Source of the DNA: an uncultured Treponema sp.
Lineage (GTDB): Bacteria; Spirochaetota; Spirochaetia; Treponematales; Treponemataceae
Assembly (NCBI GenBank): GCA_947165895.1
Contig: CAMVCB010000004.1
Coordinates: 62,001-126,000, forward strand
Direction: 5' to 3'
Length of the DNA stretch: 64,000 nt
Shown piece by piece: positions 9,204-17,459 of the stretch; position 1 is the stretch's first letter, and the number at the start of each line of letters is the position of its first letter. The notes beneath the pieces were generated by a model that saw nothing but the letters and a program-made list of their open reading frames with translations, did no database searches and had not been told where the DNA came from. The position numbers were made by a program, and so were the translations under genes.

Positions 9204-9827
9204 ATGAGTATTAGTACAATTATCGAGCTTGTTGGATATACAGGTTCACTTTTGGTTGTTATTTCGATGTTAATGACTTCTATCACTAAGCTTAGGGTCG
9301 TTAATTCTCTTGGTTGTGTGATTTTTGGAGCTTATGCTTTGATTATTCATTCCTATCCGACGGCAGCACTTCAGGCTTGTCTTCTTACCATCAACATATA
9401 CAGGCTTTACAATCTTTCAAAAAATGAAAAGGAATATCAGATTTCTGAGCTTAAAAATGGTGATTCTTACATTGATTTCTTCCTAAAAAGCCACTACAAG
9501 GATATTGAAAAATATTTTCCGGAAGTCAGATCCTTTTCAAACAATACAACAACAGATGAAGTGGCTAGAATTTGCATTGTTTGTGTAGGTTCAACAACTG
9601 CTGGTCTTTTCCTTGCCCGCGAAACATCAAAAGGGCTTCTGGAAATTGATCTGGATTATACAACTCCTGAATACCGCGACTGTTCAGTAGGAAAATTCCT
9701 TTATGATTATCTCCGCAATAAGGGAATAACAAAGATTGTTGCTAAAAATGAAGTTGCGGAACATATTAATTATATGAAAAAAATGGGATTTAAAAGGGAA
9801 GGAGAGATTTTTGTAAAAACTTTCTAG
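9204..9827 (+). CDS. YgjV-like membrane domain fused to a GNAT acetyltransferase-like domain
   Basis: 207 residues. The first about 80 are hydrophobic with roughly three membrane segments (IIELVGYTGSLLVVISMLM, the VVNSLGCVIFGAYALII region and a third ending NIYRLYNLSKNE), resembling the YgjV family of inner-membrane proteins. Residues about 90-205 resemble a GNAT fold, ending with the typical IVAKNEVAEHINYMKKMGF block, but the acetyl-CoA loop (YRDCSVGKFLYDYL) is not the textbook Q/RxxGxG/A. The stop codon overlaps that of the convergent lipoprotein gene by four bases. Function unknown. Confidence 0.65.
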   Translation: MSISTIIELVGYTGSLLVVISMLMTSITKLRVVNSLGCVIFGAYALIIHSYPTAALQACLLTINIYRLYNLSKNEKEYQISELKNGDSYIDFFLKSHYKDIEKYFPEVRSFSNNTTTDEVARICIVCVGSTTAGLFLARETSKGLLEIDLDYTTPEYRDCSVGKFLYDYLRNKGITKIVAKNEVAEHINYMKKMGFKREGEIFVKTF

Positions 9828-10741
9828 TTATCTGTTTTCTCTTCAGAAGATTCAGAAATTATAGTTGTAAAATAAGGCTTAAAATCTGGATTTTCTTCTA
9901 CAAATTTCTGGGCGGCATCAAGATAATCTTCCCAGCTTGAATAGAAAAGCTTGATTACGCCCGGAAAACTTGTAAAATCTCCGGGAACTACATAGCGGTA
10001 GTTGATATTCTTTTCTATAAATAATTCACGGATTGTTTCAACATTATGCATAAGAATATAGGCAATAAATGTTGAGCACACAAAATATTTAGGATCTTTT
10101 TTAGGTCTCAAATCTTTGTAAATATTGTAGCTTTTTTTTGTCAGTTTTTTACTGCCAAATGCCTGATTTTTCTTCCCTACAAAAAATTTTCTTCGGATAT
10201 TATAACAGGTATAGGGAAAATTCTGCATAACTGAATATTTTACTGTCACATTATCCAGAAAATATTGAACCATTTCACGGCAGTCGTCATATTCCTCGCG
10301 GGGAACTTTCATAGCATAGACCCACTGTTCTGAAGAAACCGGATCGCATTTGCGCATGTAAGGGTTGTTTGAAAGATCTGTACAGATTTCAAGTTTTAGC
10401 TGCTGTTTTCCGCCAAGAGTAACGCCGTAAAAATTATCATTCAAATCAAAGCCGATGGCTGCGTGGCTTACAAAAATTTCACTCAGGTTTGTTGTGCTTA
10501 TTCCGAATTTCAAAAGGTTTGTAACATTGAGCGGACTTGAATAGCAGGGATTATAAAGTCTGAAAAAAATGTAGGCTTCGTCTTCGTCGGCAGCGAGTTC
10601 CGGCGCTTCAATCGTAACTTTTTCTTTGTAATCGTCAAAAATCTGAACTGTGCGTGTAGTGCGGCAGCCGTAAGCAAGCAGGGCGAGCAGGGCAAAAAGT
10701 GATGTTTTAAAAACTTTTTTGATTTTGTTCAGAACACACAT
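9824..10741 (-). CDS. Lipoprotein with a YiiX-like (permuted papain/NlpC-P60 fold) domain
   Basis: 305 residues from the ATG at 10741. A TTG-initiated extension to 10780 is possible. The N-terminus is a lipoprotein signal with lipobox LLAYGC at about residue 25. SHAAIGFD in the first half and FVCSTFIAYIL in the second fit a circularly permuted papain-like fold (His before Cys), as in the YaeF/YiiX family, which suggests an amidase or peptidase acting in the periplasm or on the inner face of the outer membrane. There is no obvious ribosome site. It is convergent with the YgjV-GNAT gene and divergent from bioB. Fold call is moderate; substrate unknown. Confidence 0.55.
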   Translation of the reverse strand: MCVLNKIKKVFKTSLFALLALLAYGCRTTRTVQIFDDYKEKVTIEAPELAADEDEAYIFFRLYNPCYSSPLNVTNLLKFGISTTNLSEIFVSHAAIGFDLNDNFYGVTLGGKQQLKLEICTDLSNNPYMRKCDPVSSEQWVYAMKVPREEYDDCREMVQYFLDNVTVKYSVMQNFPYTCYNIRRKFFVGKKNQAFGSKKLTKKSYNIYKDLRPKKDPKYFVCSTFIAYILMHNVETIRELFIEKNINYRYVVPGDFTSFPGVIKLFYSSWEDYLDAAQKFVEENPDFKPYFTTIISESSEEKTDN

Positions 10742-10799
10742 AGTTTTTAATATTATGCTTGTTTTTGAGTTAAATTTCAATTAAGGGTAAAAACAAACA

Positions 10800-10832
10800 T
10801 TGTAAACTTAGTTTTAAATAATAGGTTTACAA
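10800..10832. promoter_or_regulatory. BirA operator upstream of bioB
   Basis: TTGTAAACT at 10800-10808 and GGTTTACAA at 10824-10832 form an inverted repeat separated by 15 bases. This is nearly the known BirA consensus TTGTAAACC-N14-16-GGTTTACAA. birA itself with its DNA-binding domain is at 16113-17231. Biotin excess should therefore repress the bioB-bioY-ECF operon. Confidence 0.88.
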
Positions 10833-10854
10833 TCCTTTGTTAAAGTTATATATT
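10826..10854 (+). promoter_or_regulatory. bioB promoter overlapping the BirA operator
   Basis: TTTACA at 10826-10831, 17-base spacer, TATATT at 10849-10854. The -35 box lies inside the right half of the BirA site, which explains repression by occlusion. The expected start of transcription (about 10861) coincides with the bioB ATG at 10862, so the message may be leaderless. Confidence 0.6.
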
Positions 10855-10861
10855 CCTGAAT

Positions 10862-11818
10862 ATGGACTTGAAAAAACTGGCAGAAGAAATTGTAGAAGGG
10901 CGAAGGCTTAGGCGTGGGGAGGATTTTTCCTGGTTTAAGGATTGTGATTTATCATCGCTTTGTGAGGAAGCTGATTTTATTCGTGAAAAGCTTTGCGGAA
11001 ATCATGTTGATTTGTGTTCAATCATAAACGGACGAAGCGGCCGCTGCAGCGAAAACTGCAAATTCTGTGCGCAGAGTGCTTATAATCATACAAACTGCGA
11101 AGTTTATGATTTTTTAGATGAAGAAAAAATTATTAAGGCGGCAAAGGAAAATCAGGATGAAGGAATTCATCGTTTTGCTATCGTAACGGCGGGCAAGGCA
11201 CTTACGGGAGAAGAATTTCAAAAGGCTTTGTCTGCTTATAAAAAAATGCATGAAAGCCTGAAAATTGATCTTTGTGCTTCTATGGGCTTTCTTACAAAGG
11301 AGCAGCTTCTGCAGCTTAAGGAAGCCGGTGTCAGAAATTATCACCATAATATTGAAACATCCCGACGGAATTTTCCAAATATCTGTACGACCCACAGCTA
11401 TGAAATGAAAATCAATACTTTAAGACTTGTAAAAGAAGCCGGACTGAGAGTCTGTTCCGGTGGAATTATAGGAATGGGAGAAAGCTTTGAGGATAGAATT
11501 GATATGGCACTTTCTTTGAGTGAAATCAAGGTTGATTCTATCCCGATTAACATTCTGAGCCCGATAAAGGGAAGTCCTTTTGAAAATCTTCCTTCTTTGA
11601 AAGAGGATGAGGTTTTGCGGACTGTGGCTATGTTCCGCTATTTTAATCCGACTGCAATGATAAGGCTTGCAGCTGGACGCTGTCATCTTACTAACGGCGG
11701 AGAAAGGGCTTTTAAAAGCGGAGCAAATGCAACTATTACCGGAAATATGCTTACGACAACGGGAACATCAATTCAAAGTGATAAAAAACTGCTTGAAAAA
11801 CTGGGCAGGACAATATAA
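10862..11818 (+). CDS. bioB: Biotin synthase
   Basis: Radical-SAM enzyme that inserts sulfur into dethiobiotin. 318 residues, usual size. The radical-SAM cluster motif is CSENCKFCAQSA. Other family landmarks are YHHNIETSRRNF (conserved Asn and His), CSGGIIGMGES and RLAAGRCHL near the end (the conserved Arg that touches the second Fe-S cluster). No Shine-Dalgarno sequence precedes the ATG, and the promoter -10 box ends only 7 bases upstream. First gene of an operon with bioY and the ECF energising module (14-base gap). Upstream synthesis genes (bioF, bioA, bioD) are not in the window, so the cell may take up dethiobiotin or biotin. Confidence 0.95.
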   Translation: MDLKKLAEEIVEGRRLRRGEDFSWFKDCDLSSLCEEADFIREKLCGNHVDLCSIINGRSGRCSENCKFCAQSAYNHTNCEVYDFLDEEKIIKAAKENQDEGIHRFAIVTAGKALTGEEFQKALSAYKKMHESLKIDLCASMGFLTKEQLLQLKEAGVRNYHHNIETSRRNFPNICTTHSYEMKINTLRLVKEAGLRVCSGGIIGMGESFEDRIDMALSLSEIKVDSIPINILSPIKGSPFENLPSLKEDEVLRTVAMFRYFNPTAMIRLAAGRCHLTNGGERAFKSGANATITGNMLTTTGTSIQSDKKLLEKLGRTI

Positions 11819-11832
11819 AAAAGGGGAAAAAT

Positions 11833-12462
11833 ATGAAAAATAATCGTAAATCATCGCTTAAAATGGCTTTTACAGCACTTTTTGCGGCAATTATTTGTGT
11901 GGGCTGCTTTATCCGCATTCCAGTGGGAGCAATTCCGATTGTTTTGCAAAATGCCCTTTGCATTTTATGCGGCGTCCTTTTGGGCGGACTCTGGGGCGGA
12001 GCTCCGACTGCTATATTTTTGCTTGCGGGCTTAATCGGCCTTCCTGTTTATTCTGGCGGTTCAAGCGGTCCTGCTGTCTGGATTGGTCCTACTGGCGGCT
12101 TTTTCCCGGGCTATCTGATTGGCGCAATTCTTGCAGGTCTGATTGCTGGAAAGCCTTCGATTCAGGAAAAAAAGTTTTCTCCGGCTATATGTCTGCGCCT
12201 GGCAGTGGCAATGCTTCTTGGAATGATAATTTTATATGTTCCGGGCGTTATTCATTTTGCACGCTGGGCCAGCGGTGCAGGTAAAATTCCAGCTGATAAA
12301 ACAGCCTTTACCTACACAATGGGAGCCTGCGTTCTTCCTTTTCTGCCGGGAGATTTATTGAAATTTATTATCTGTTTTCCGCTTGCGCTCAAGCTAAGAC
12401 CTGTTCTTGCCCAGTATCTTTATGCTGATGATGGCAAAGCAGACGAAAATCCGGCAAAATAA
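11833..12462 (+). CDS. bioY: Biotin transporter substrate-binding S component
   Basis: 209 residues, six predicted hydrophobic segments. Family landmarks: LKMAFTALFAAIICVGCFIRIP, then PIVLQNALCILCG, and the glycine-rich WGGAPTAIFLLAGLIGLP followed by a GPTGGFFPGYLIGA block typical of BioY. It binds biotin in the membrane and works with the ATPase and T component encoded just downstream (5- and 22-base gaps). AAGGGGAAAAAT before the ATG is a good ribosome site. C-terminal end is slightly longer than usual (acidic KADENPAK tail). Confidence 0.93.
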   Translation: MKNNRKSSLKMAFTALFAAIICVGCFIRIPVGAIPIVLQNALCILCGVLLGGLWGGAPTAIFLLAGLIGLPVYSGGSSGPAVWIGPTGGFFPGYLIGAILAGLIAGKPSIQEKKFSPAICLRLAVAMLLGMIILYVPGVIHFARWASGAGKIPADKTAFTYTMGACVLPFLPGDLLKFIICFPLALKLRPVLAQYLYADDGKADENPAK

Positions 12463-12467
12463 AGATT

Positions 12468-13220
12468 ATGCAGAAGTTAGGCGTAAAAAATATCTGTAAG
12501 GGATTTAATACTGTAAACGGCCGCCGCCAGGTTCTAAAAGACGTAAGTTTTGAGCTGGAAGAGGGCTCTTTTACTGTAATCGGCGGTGAAAACGGCAGCG
12601 GAAAAAGCCTTTTGATGTCGATTATCGCGGGGCTGGAAAGCGCTGATTCGGGAAGGGTCGAAAGCTTTGGCCGGGCCGGTCTTGTTTTTCAGGAAGCTGA
12701 AACTCAGATTTTAGGCGAAACACCGGCCGAAGATATTGCCTTTGGCCCAAAAAATCTGGGCTGGAGCCGTGACAGGGTGCAGCTGGCGGTGGAGGGGGCG
12801 CTGAAAAAAACAGGCCTTAGCGGAAAAAGGGATTTTCCTGCCCGCTTTTTGTCCGGGGGTGAAAAACGCCGTCTTGCCGTTGCCTGTATGCTGGCCATGG
12901 ATTTACCGGTTCTGATTCTGGATGAACCTTACGCCAACCTTGATTACGCAGGTGTAAAAGAGGTAAACGCGCTTCTGCAGGAACTTAAAACTCAGAAAAA
13001 AACAATAATTCTTCTGACTCACGAAATTGAAAAATGTCTGGGACTTGCTGACCGGTTTATCGTTTTGTTCCGGGGAGAGAAGGTGTTTGACGGAAAAGCT
13101 GAGGATATAATGCGGCCTTCCACCGCAAGTGCCTCTTCCGCCCCTTCTATTGACCTTGAAAAATGGAACATCCGTAATCCCTTTAATTCTTATAGCCGGC
13201 TTGAAGATTTAATCTGGTAG
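12468..13220 (+). CDS. bioM: ECF transporter ATPase (BioM-like)
   Basis: 250 residues. Walker A is GGENGSGKS, the Q-loop region is VFQEAETQ, the signature is LSGGEKRRLAVACML, Walker B is VLILDEPYANLD and the switch His is in LLTHE. It energises biotin uptake with BioN and BioY. The gene lies 5 bases after bioY. A Pro/Ser-rich stretch near residue 217 and the ending SYSRLEDLIW are small lineage-specific additions. The gene symbol rests on operon position, because sequence alone cannot separate BioM from other EcfA proteins. Confidence 0.85.
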   Translation: MQKLGVKNICKGFNTVNGRRQVLKDVSFELEEGSFTVIGGENGSGKSLLMSIIAGLESADSGRVESFGRAGLVFQEAETQILGETPAEDIAFGPKNLGWSRDRVQLAVEGALKKTGLSGKRDFPARFLSGGEKRRLAVACMLAMDLPVLILDEPYANLDYAGVKEVNALLQELKTQKKTIILLTHEIEKCLGLADRFIVLFRGEKVFDGKAEDIMRPSTASASSAPSIDLEKWNIRNPFNSYSRLEDLIW

Positions 13221-13242
13221 CGGGCAGCTGAAAGGTGACAGT

Positions 13243-13920
13243 ATGATAAAATCCGGTAAAAACAGCCTTGCCTTTTCCTATAAGGCGGGGAATTCTTTTC
13301 TTCACAAAATGCCCCCTGTGGCAAAAATCCTTCTCATTCCCTTTGTAAATATTCTGGTTTTTAATCTTCCTTTTGAAGTTTCACTGGGATTTCTTATTCT
13401 GCAGGCGGCCCTTGCATTTGCAATAAAATTTTCCCTTAGTGAACAGCTGCGGGACCTTCGGCCGGTTTTGTACTATGCGGTGATTTTGTATGCGACAAGC
13501 TTTATTGCCCAATTCTGTGCGGTGAACTTTTCGGCGCAGGAGGCAGCAAAAATCACATTCAGCAATAAAGAAACGCTTAAAATGCTGGTAAAGCTTTTTT
13601 GCGTAATGCAGTCGGCATCAATTCTCTTTAAAACTTCAACGACCCTGCAAATCCGCGAAGGAATCGGCGCAATAGAATCAGCAATCAGAAAAATCCTTCC
13701 GGTCAGCAAAAAAAACAGCTTTACCGATACAATTTCTCTTTTTATCTGCTTTATCCCAATGGTTTATAAAAACTGGGAGCTTTCAAAACGAGCCTGGCTG
13801 GCCCGGGGCGGAAAAAGCGGAATCAAAATGCTTAAGGCAATTTTCCCGGTTTTCTTCAGTGTGGGTATTAAGCAGGCCTACAATTCAGCCCGCGCTGTGG
13901 AAGTAAGACAGGCTCATTAG
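13243..13920 (+). CDS. bioN: ECF transporter transmembrane T component (BioN-like)
   Basis: 225 residues, mostly hydrophobic with about five membrane helices, and the EcfT coupling motif near the C-terminus (KRAWLARGGKSG, compare the ARG signature). It begins with KAGNSFLHKMPPVAKIL, typical of CbiQ/EcfT proteins. Last gene of the biotin operon. A GGTGACAG-type ribosome site precedes the ATG. Transports only with BioY and the ATPase. Confidence 0.82.
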   Translation: MIKSGKNSLAFSYKAGNSFLHKMPPVAKILLIPFVNILVFNLPFEVSLGFLILQAALAFAIKFSLSEQLRDLRPVLYYAVILYATSFIAQFCAVNFSAQEAAKITFSNKETLKMLVKLFCVMQSASILFKTSTTLQIREGIGAIESAIRKILPVSKKNSFTDTISLFICFIPMVYKNWELSKRAWLARGGKSGIKMLKAIFPVFFSVGIKQAYNSARAVEVRQAH

Positions 13921-13965
13921 CATAATAAATTTCCGCGCCTTTTCCCGGCAGTTTCAAATACTTTT

Positions 13966-13994
13966 TTGCGTGACTTTTAATAAAGTTATGTTAT
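13966..13994 (+). promoter_or_regulatory. Putative promoter of the HD-kinase gene
   Basis: TTGCGT at 13966-13971, 17-base spacer, TGTTAT at 13989-13994. Transcription would begin near 14001, a few bases before the likely ATG at 14006, leaving no room for a ribosome site. Confidence 0.4.
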
Positions 13995-14005
13995 CCTTTT
14001 TATAT

Positions 14006-15481
14006 ATGATGAAATTGCTTGAAGAGGCAATTATTTATGCCACGATAATGCATCAGGGAAAAACCCGTAAGCTGAATAAAATCCCATACATTTTTCATCC
14101 CCTGGAAGTAGCACAGATTCTTGCAACATTAACTGAAGACGAAGAAATAATAACCGCAGGAATCCTTCATGATATTGTTGAAGATACAGACGGCAGTATG
14201 GAAGAAATTGAAAGCCGCTTTGGAAAACGTGTTGCTTTTCTTGTGGGTTCTGAATCTGAAAAAAAATATCCGGGCGAAGATAAAAGTGTAACCTGGCAGC
14301 GCCGCAAGGAAGATTCAATTCTTGTATTAAAAAACTCTACCGATATTGGTGTAAAAATGCTCTGGCTTGCCGACAAGCTTGCAAATATCCGTTCGATTGC
14401 CCGTGCTTACTCGGAATTGGGCGAAGAAATGTGGAATAGCCTGAATCAAAAAGATCCTGATAAACACCGCTGGTATTATCAGTCGATTGCGGAAACTCTG
14501 GAGCTTTCCCTTAATAAAACCGGTGCATTCAAGGAATTTATTCAGCATATTAATTTTATCTGGCCGGGTACTTTTGATTCTGAAAAAACAAGATATAAAA
14601 AGTACAAGGAAGTTTCGATTGAAGGCTGCAAGGTTATTGGTCGGGGTGCCAAGAGTGAAGTTTACCGCTACGACGATGAGCTTGTAATCAAGGTTTTCAA
14701 CGAAAATAATACCTATCATGATGTTGAGCAGGAAATTAACAGCAGCCGCAGGGCTTTTATTCTTGGTCTGCCGACTGCAATTTCTTTTGGAATTGTTTCG
14801 GTCGGAAATCAATATGGCGCCATGTATGAGCTTGTGGATTCGGAACCGCTTTCGAATTATATTGCTCGTGCTCCAGGGCAGGTGGACTATTATTGTAAAA
14901 TGATGTCAGATCTTGCCCATACAATTCATGATATAAAAATAGAAGGAAACGAATTTCCTCCCGCAACGGATAGACTTCTTCCTTATGTAACCGGCGGCAT
15001 AATGCAGGAAGATGAAAAGCTCGGTAAAAAATGTTATGAGCTGATTGATCATCTGTCAGAACAGAAAAATTTACTGCACGGAGATTTTCATACCGGAAAT
15101 GTTTTTCTGCTGAAGGGAGAACCGCTTTTGATTGACATGGGCAGGGTTTCTTACGGTCATCCGATTGTTGAAATTGCTGATGTTTACTATTTTTACGTGG
15201 TTATTGGGGAAGAGGATCCTTCAAGCGTTGAAAATTTTATGGGATTCCCTTATACGCTGGCCAAAAAATATTTTGACTTATTTTTAACTCATTATCTAAA
15301 CACGGATGATGAAATTATTCTCAATGAAATCACCGAAAAGGCCGCACTTATCTGCTATGTACGAATGATACACAAATATCATAAAAAAACAGATATTGAT
15401 GAAGCTGAAAAGAAAAAAATATCAAATTACATGCAAAAAATATCCAGCCTGCTGAATAAATATGACAGTCTGGAATTTTAA
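14006..15481 (+). CDS. SpoT-like HD hydrolase domain fused to a phosphotransferase-like kinase
   Basis: 491 residues (in-frame starts also at 13970 and 13988). Residues about 1-175 match the (p)ppGpp hydrolase domain of RelA/SpoT/MESH1: MHQGKTRK, PYIFHPLEVA, ILHDIVEDT and LADKLANIR give all the metal-binding histidines and aspartates. Residues about 215-480 resemble the aminoglycoside/choline-kinase fold: glycine loop GRGAKSEVYR, catalytic LLHGDFHTGNVF and metal-binding LLIDMGRVSYGHP. The kinase half resembles a family expanded in Fibrobacter and rumen bacteria. The GHKL-like protein starts 23 bases downstream, suggesting a regulatory switch. The alarmone substrate and the kinase target are unproven. 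Confidence 0.7.
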   Translation: MMKLLEEAIIYATIMHQGKTRKLNKIPYIFHPLEVAQILATLTEDEEIITAGILHDIVEDTDGSMEEIESRFGKRVAFLVGSESEKKYPGEDKSVTWQRRKEDSILVLKNSTDIGVKMLWLADKLANIRSIARAYSELGEEMWNSLNQKDPDKHRWYYQSIAETLELSLNKTGAFKEFIQHINFIWPGTFDSEKTRYKKYKEVSIEGCKVIGRGAKSEVYRYDDELVIKVFNENNTYHDVEQEINSSRRAFILGLPTAISFGIVSVGNQYGAMYELVDSEPLSNYIARAPGQVDYYCKMMSDLAHTIHDIKIEGNEFPPATDRLLPYVTGGIMQEDEKLGKKCYELIDHLSEQKNLLHGDFHTGNVFLLKGEPLLIDMGRVSYGHPIVEIADVYYFYVVIGEEDPSSVENFMGFPYTLAKKYFDLFLTHYLNTDDEIILNEITEKAALICYVRMIHKYHKKTDIDEAEKKKISNYMQKISSLLNKYDSLEF

Positions 15482-15504
15482 ATAAAATTCGAAGGAGAAA
15501 TATT

Positions 15505-16092
15505 ATGAAATCTGATCTTTGCAAACTTACAGCAAATACTGTATCGCTTAAGAATATTTTGCAGGAAAGTGAAAAAGCGGCAGCTTATGCAAATCTTGAT
15601 AAAAAAGAGGTTTTGAATCTGCGTCTGATGGCAGAAGAGCTGATAGGAATGCTCCCGGAACTTCTTGATTTTTCTGATGGGGAATTCTGGATTGAATGTG
15701 AAGGAAAAAAATTTGAACTTCATGTTTCGCTTGTTCCAAATGAAGCCCTGACATTTGAAAAAAGAGAAAAGCTGCTTTCTGTTTCAAGTGACGGAAAAAA
15801 TGCGGCAGCAGTGGGAATTATGTCAAAAATCAAAATTGCCGCAACTTTTATGATGATTGATTATGAAAAAACTTTTCAGACAGGATCATCCTTCTATTCC
15901 TACGGACTTGGCGGGAACTTAGATCTTCAGTGTCCAATCTGGACTCTTACAAATTACCGCCAGAATGTAAGTAAGGAAAAAGATGAAAAATGGGACGAGC
16001 TTGAAAAATCAATTATTGCAAATATTGCTGATGATGTTTCGGTCGGATTACAGGGAAGTAAGGTTGAAATCACTGTAAAAAAGACCTTTTAG
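15505..16092 (+). CDS. Possible GHKL/anti-sigma-type ATP-binding protein
   Basis: 195 residues. VLNLRLMAEELIGMLPELL resembles the helix with the N-box (ExxxN/G) of histidine-kinase-like ATPases. GIMSKIKIA and YSYGLGG could be the G1/G2 boxes, but they are weak. The gene has a GAAGGAG ribosome site and follows the HD-kinase fusion by 23 bases, so the two form an operon closed by the terminator at 16124-16167. In other gut bacteria related kinase genes sit beside STAS or anti-sigma-type ATPases (family knowledge), which fits. No sigma factor or STAS gene is visible here. Confidence 0.45.
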   Translation: MKSDLCKLTANTVSLKNILQESEKAAAYANLDKKEVLNLRLMAEELIGMLPELLDFSDGEFWIECEGKKFELHVSLVPNEALTFEKREKLLSVSSDGKNAAAVGIMSKIKIAATFMMIDYEKTFQTGSSFYSYGLGGNLDLQCPIWTLTNYRQNVSKEKDEKWDELEKSIIANIADDVSVGLQGSKVEITVKKTF

Positions 16093-16112
16093 ATTTTATA
16101 AATCAGCTTTTT

Positions 16113-17231
16113 TCATACAAAAGACTCTGATTTAAGGCTGACTTCGCCGGAGATCAGAGTTTTTTTTCTGCCGTCGGGCAGCTGAACAATAAGAGCCGCG
16201 TTCTGGTCTATGTCGACGGCTGTAGCCTTATAAATGCCCTGGCTGCTGTCAATTAAAGTATGAACTTCTACCTGGCGGCCGATGATGAAGGAAAGGGTTT
16301 TATATTCCTGAATTACAGATTCTGCCGGCTGGGAAAGCACCTGAAGGGTTTCGCCCGCAATCTGGGCGGCAAGCTGAGCGCGGGTAACTGAGCGGGCCGG
16401 GCTGCCCTTTGGCCTGGAAGGTTCGCCTTCCTTTGTTATACTGCCACCTTCCGGCTGCAGCTTTTCGTCCCTTGCAAAAAGTCCGCCTGCCACCTTTGAA
16501 AGTTCCCCGCCAAAAGCTTCTGCATTTTCTTCAATATTTAAGCCTATTCCGATTACGGCAGCTTCTATTACACCGGTTTCGAAATTAGTCGTTCCTTCAG
16601 TCAGAATTCCGCAAATTTTCTTTCCCTTATAAAAAATATCGTTTATCCATTTGATTGAAGGCTGAATTCCGTAAAGTTTTTTGATTGCCCGGCAGACCGC
16701 AACTGCGCTGAAGGCCGTAATTTTTGCAGGATTTGTAATCCCGCCCTGAGGGGCATAAATGACTGTAAGGTAAATTCCGGTTCTGGCAGGAGAAACAAAG
16801 GTGCGGCCTGAACGTCCGCGGCCGGCAGTCTGTTTTTCCGCAACGATTACAGCATTATTGTAGATTTTTCCAGCTTCTGTAAGCTGGCCGTCAGCTGTAC
16901 GCAGAGAGCCGCATTCAGAAAGCCATCTTTTTGCCTGAATATTTGTTGAGTCAATTTCCTTAAAAACTTCAATTCTGGCGCCCGCAAACCGGGGAAAAGC
17001 AGCATTGAATGCCGAGGCAACTGCTTCTGTAGTTAAAACATCGCCGGATTCAAGCAGGTAGCCGCCGTTTGTTGTGCCTGTAATTTCAAATCCTTCTTCC
17101 CTAAGAGCCTTTACAGCCTTCCAGATGGCAGCCCGGCTTACCCCGCAGCGGGATGCCAGTTCTTCTCCGCTTAGCAATGCTCCTTTTTTTGAAGAAGTTA
17201 AGATTTGCAATATAGTCGATTTTGTACTCAT
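16113..17231 (-). CDS. birA: Biotin-protein ligase / biotin operon repressor
   Basis: Joins biotin to carboxylase biotin domains and, as biotinyl-AMP complex, represses biotin genes. 372 residues, longer than the usual 320. The N-terminal winged helix is LLSGEELASRCGVSRAAIW...VKALREEGFEI. The ligase part shows AEKQTAGRGRSGRTF (biotinyl-AMP loop) and KWINDIFYKGKKICGIL. A Gly/Pro/Arg-rich insertion at about 265-290 precedes the C-terminal SH3-like domain. Because the HTH domain is present, the operator at 10800-10832 is its expected target. Flanked by the distal end of the integron array. Confidence 0.93.
   Translation of the reverse strand: MSTKSTILQILTSSKKGALLSGEELASRCGVSRAAIWKAVKALREEGFEITGTTNGGYLLESGDVLTTEAVASAFNAAFPRFAGARIEVFKEIDSTNIQAKRWLSECGSLRTADGQLTEAGKIYNNAVIVAEKQTAGRGRSGRTFVSPARTGIYLTVIYAPQGGITNPAKITAFSAVAVCRAIKKLYGIQPSIKWINDIFYKGKKICGILTEGTTNFETGVIEAAVIGIGLNIEENAEAFGGELSKVAGGLFARDEKLQPEGGSITKEGEPSRPKGSPARSVTRAQLAAQIAGETLQVLSQPAESVIQEYKTLSFIIGRQVEVHTLIDSSQGIYKATAVDIDQNAALIVQLPDGRKKTLISGEVSLKSESFV
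16124..16167 (+). terminator. Intrinsic terminator of the HD-kinase operon, inside the 3' end of birA
   Basis: ACTCTGAT at 16124-16131 pairs with ATCAGAGT at 16153-16160, followed by seven T residues on the plus strand. The stem lies in the last codons of the convergent birA gene, so one sequence is both coding and terminator. Confidence 0.7.
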
Positions 17232-17289
17232 TTAATGTAAAAATATTATAGAACAGCCATCAAGTCAATGAAGAAAAATCAGAGTTAAA

Positions 17290-17454
17290 GTAGCATTTTT
17301 TTCGGGCGCATCCGCCTCCGGCGGTCGGGCTTTGCGTGGTTCCGCGCTCCCGCGCTCCATTCGACGCAAGCTCCGCTTGCTTACGAACGGCTTCGCCGCC
17401 ACTCCAATCCCTTGCGCTGCAAGCTCGCAGGCGGGCTACGAAACTTTGTTAGGT
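17290..17454 (-). other. Distal end of the integron array: attC-like site with one recognisable core box
   Basis: On the minus strand, ACCTAAC (17448-17454), a perfect RYYYAAC box, follows the toxin stop codon. It is followed by AAAGTTTCGTAGCC as in the next attC, then 130 bases of GC-rich self-complementary DNA (for example CCGCCTCCGGCGG at the far end, GCAAGCTCCGCTTGC in the middle). I could not find the matching GTTRRRY box towards birA, so the site is either degenerate or fused to another repeat. Confidence 0.55.
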
Positions 17455-17459
17455 TGTTT

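Noticed and set aside
17290..17454. rRNA or tRNA fragment
   Set aside because: GC-rich with strong stems, but no tRNA T-loop or rRNA motif; the RYYYAAC box and position point to a degraded attC.
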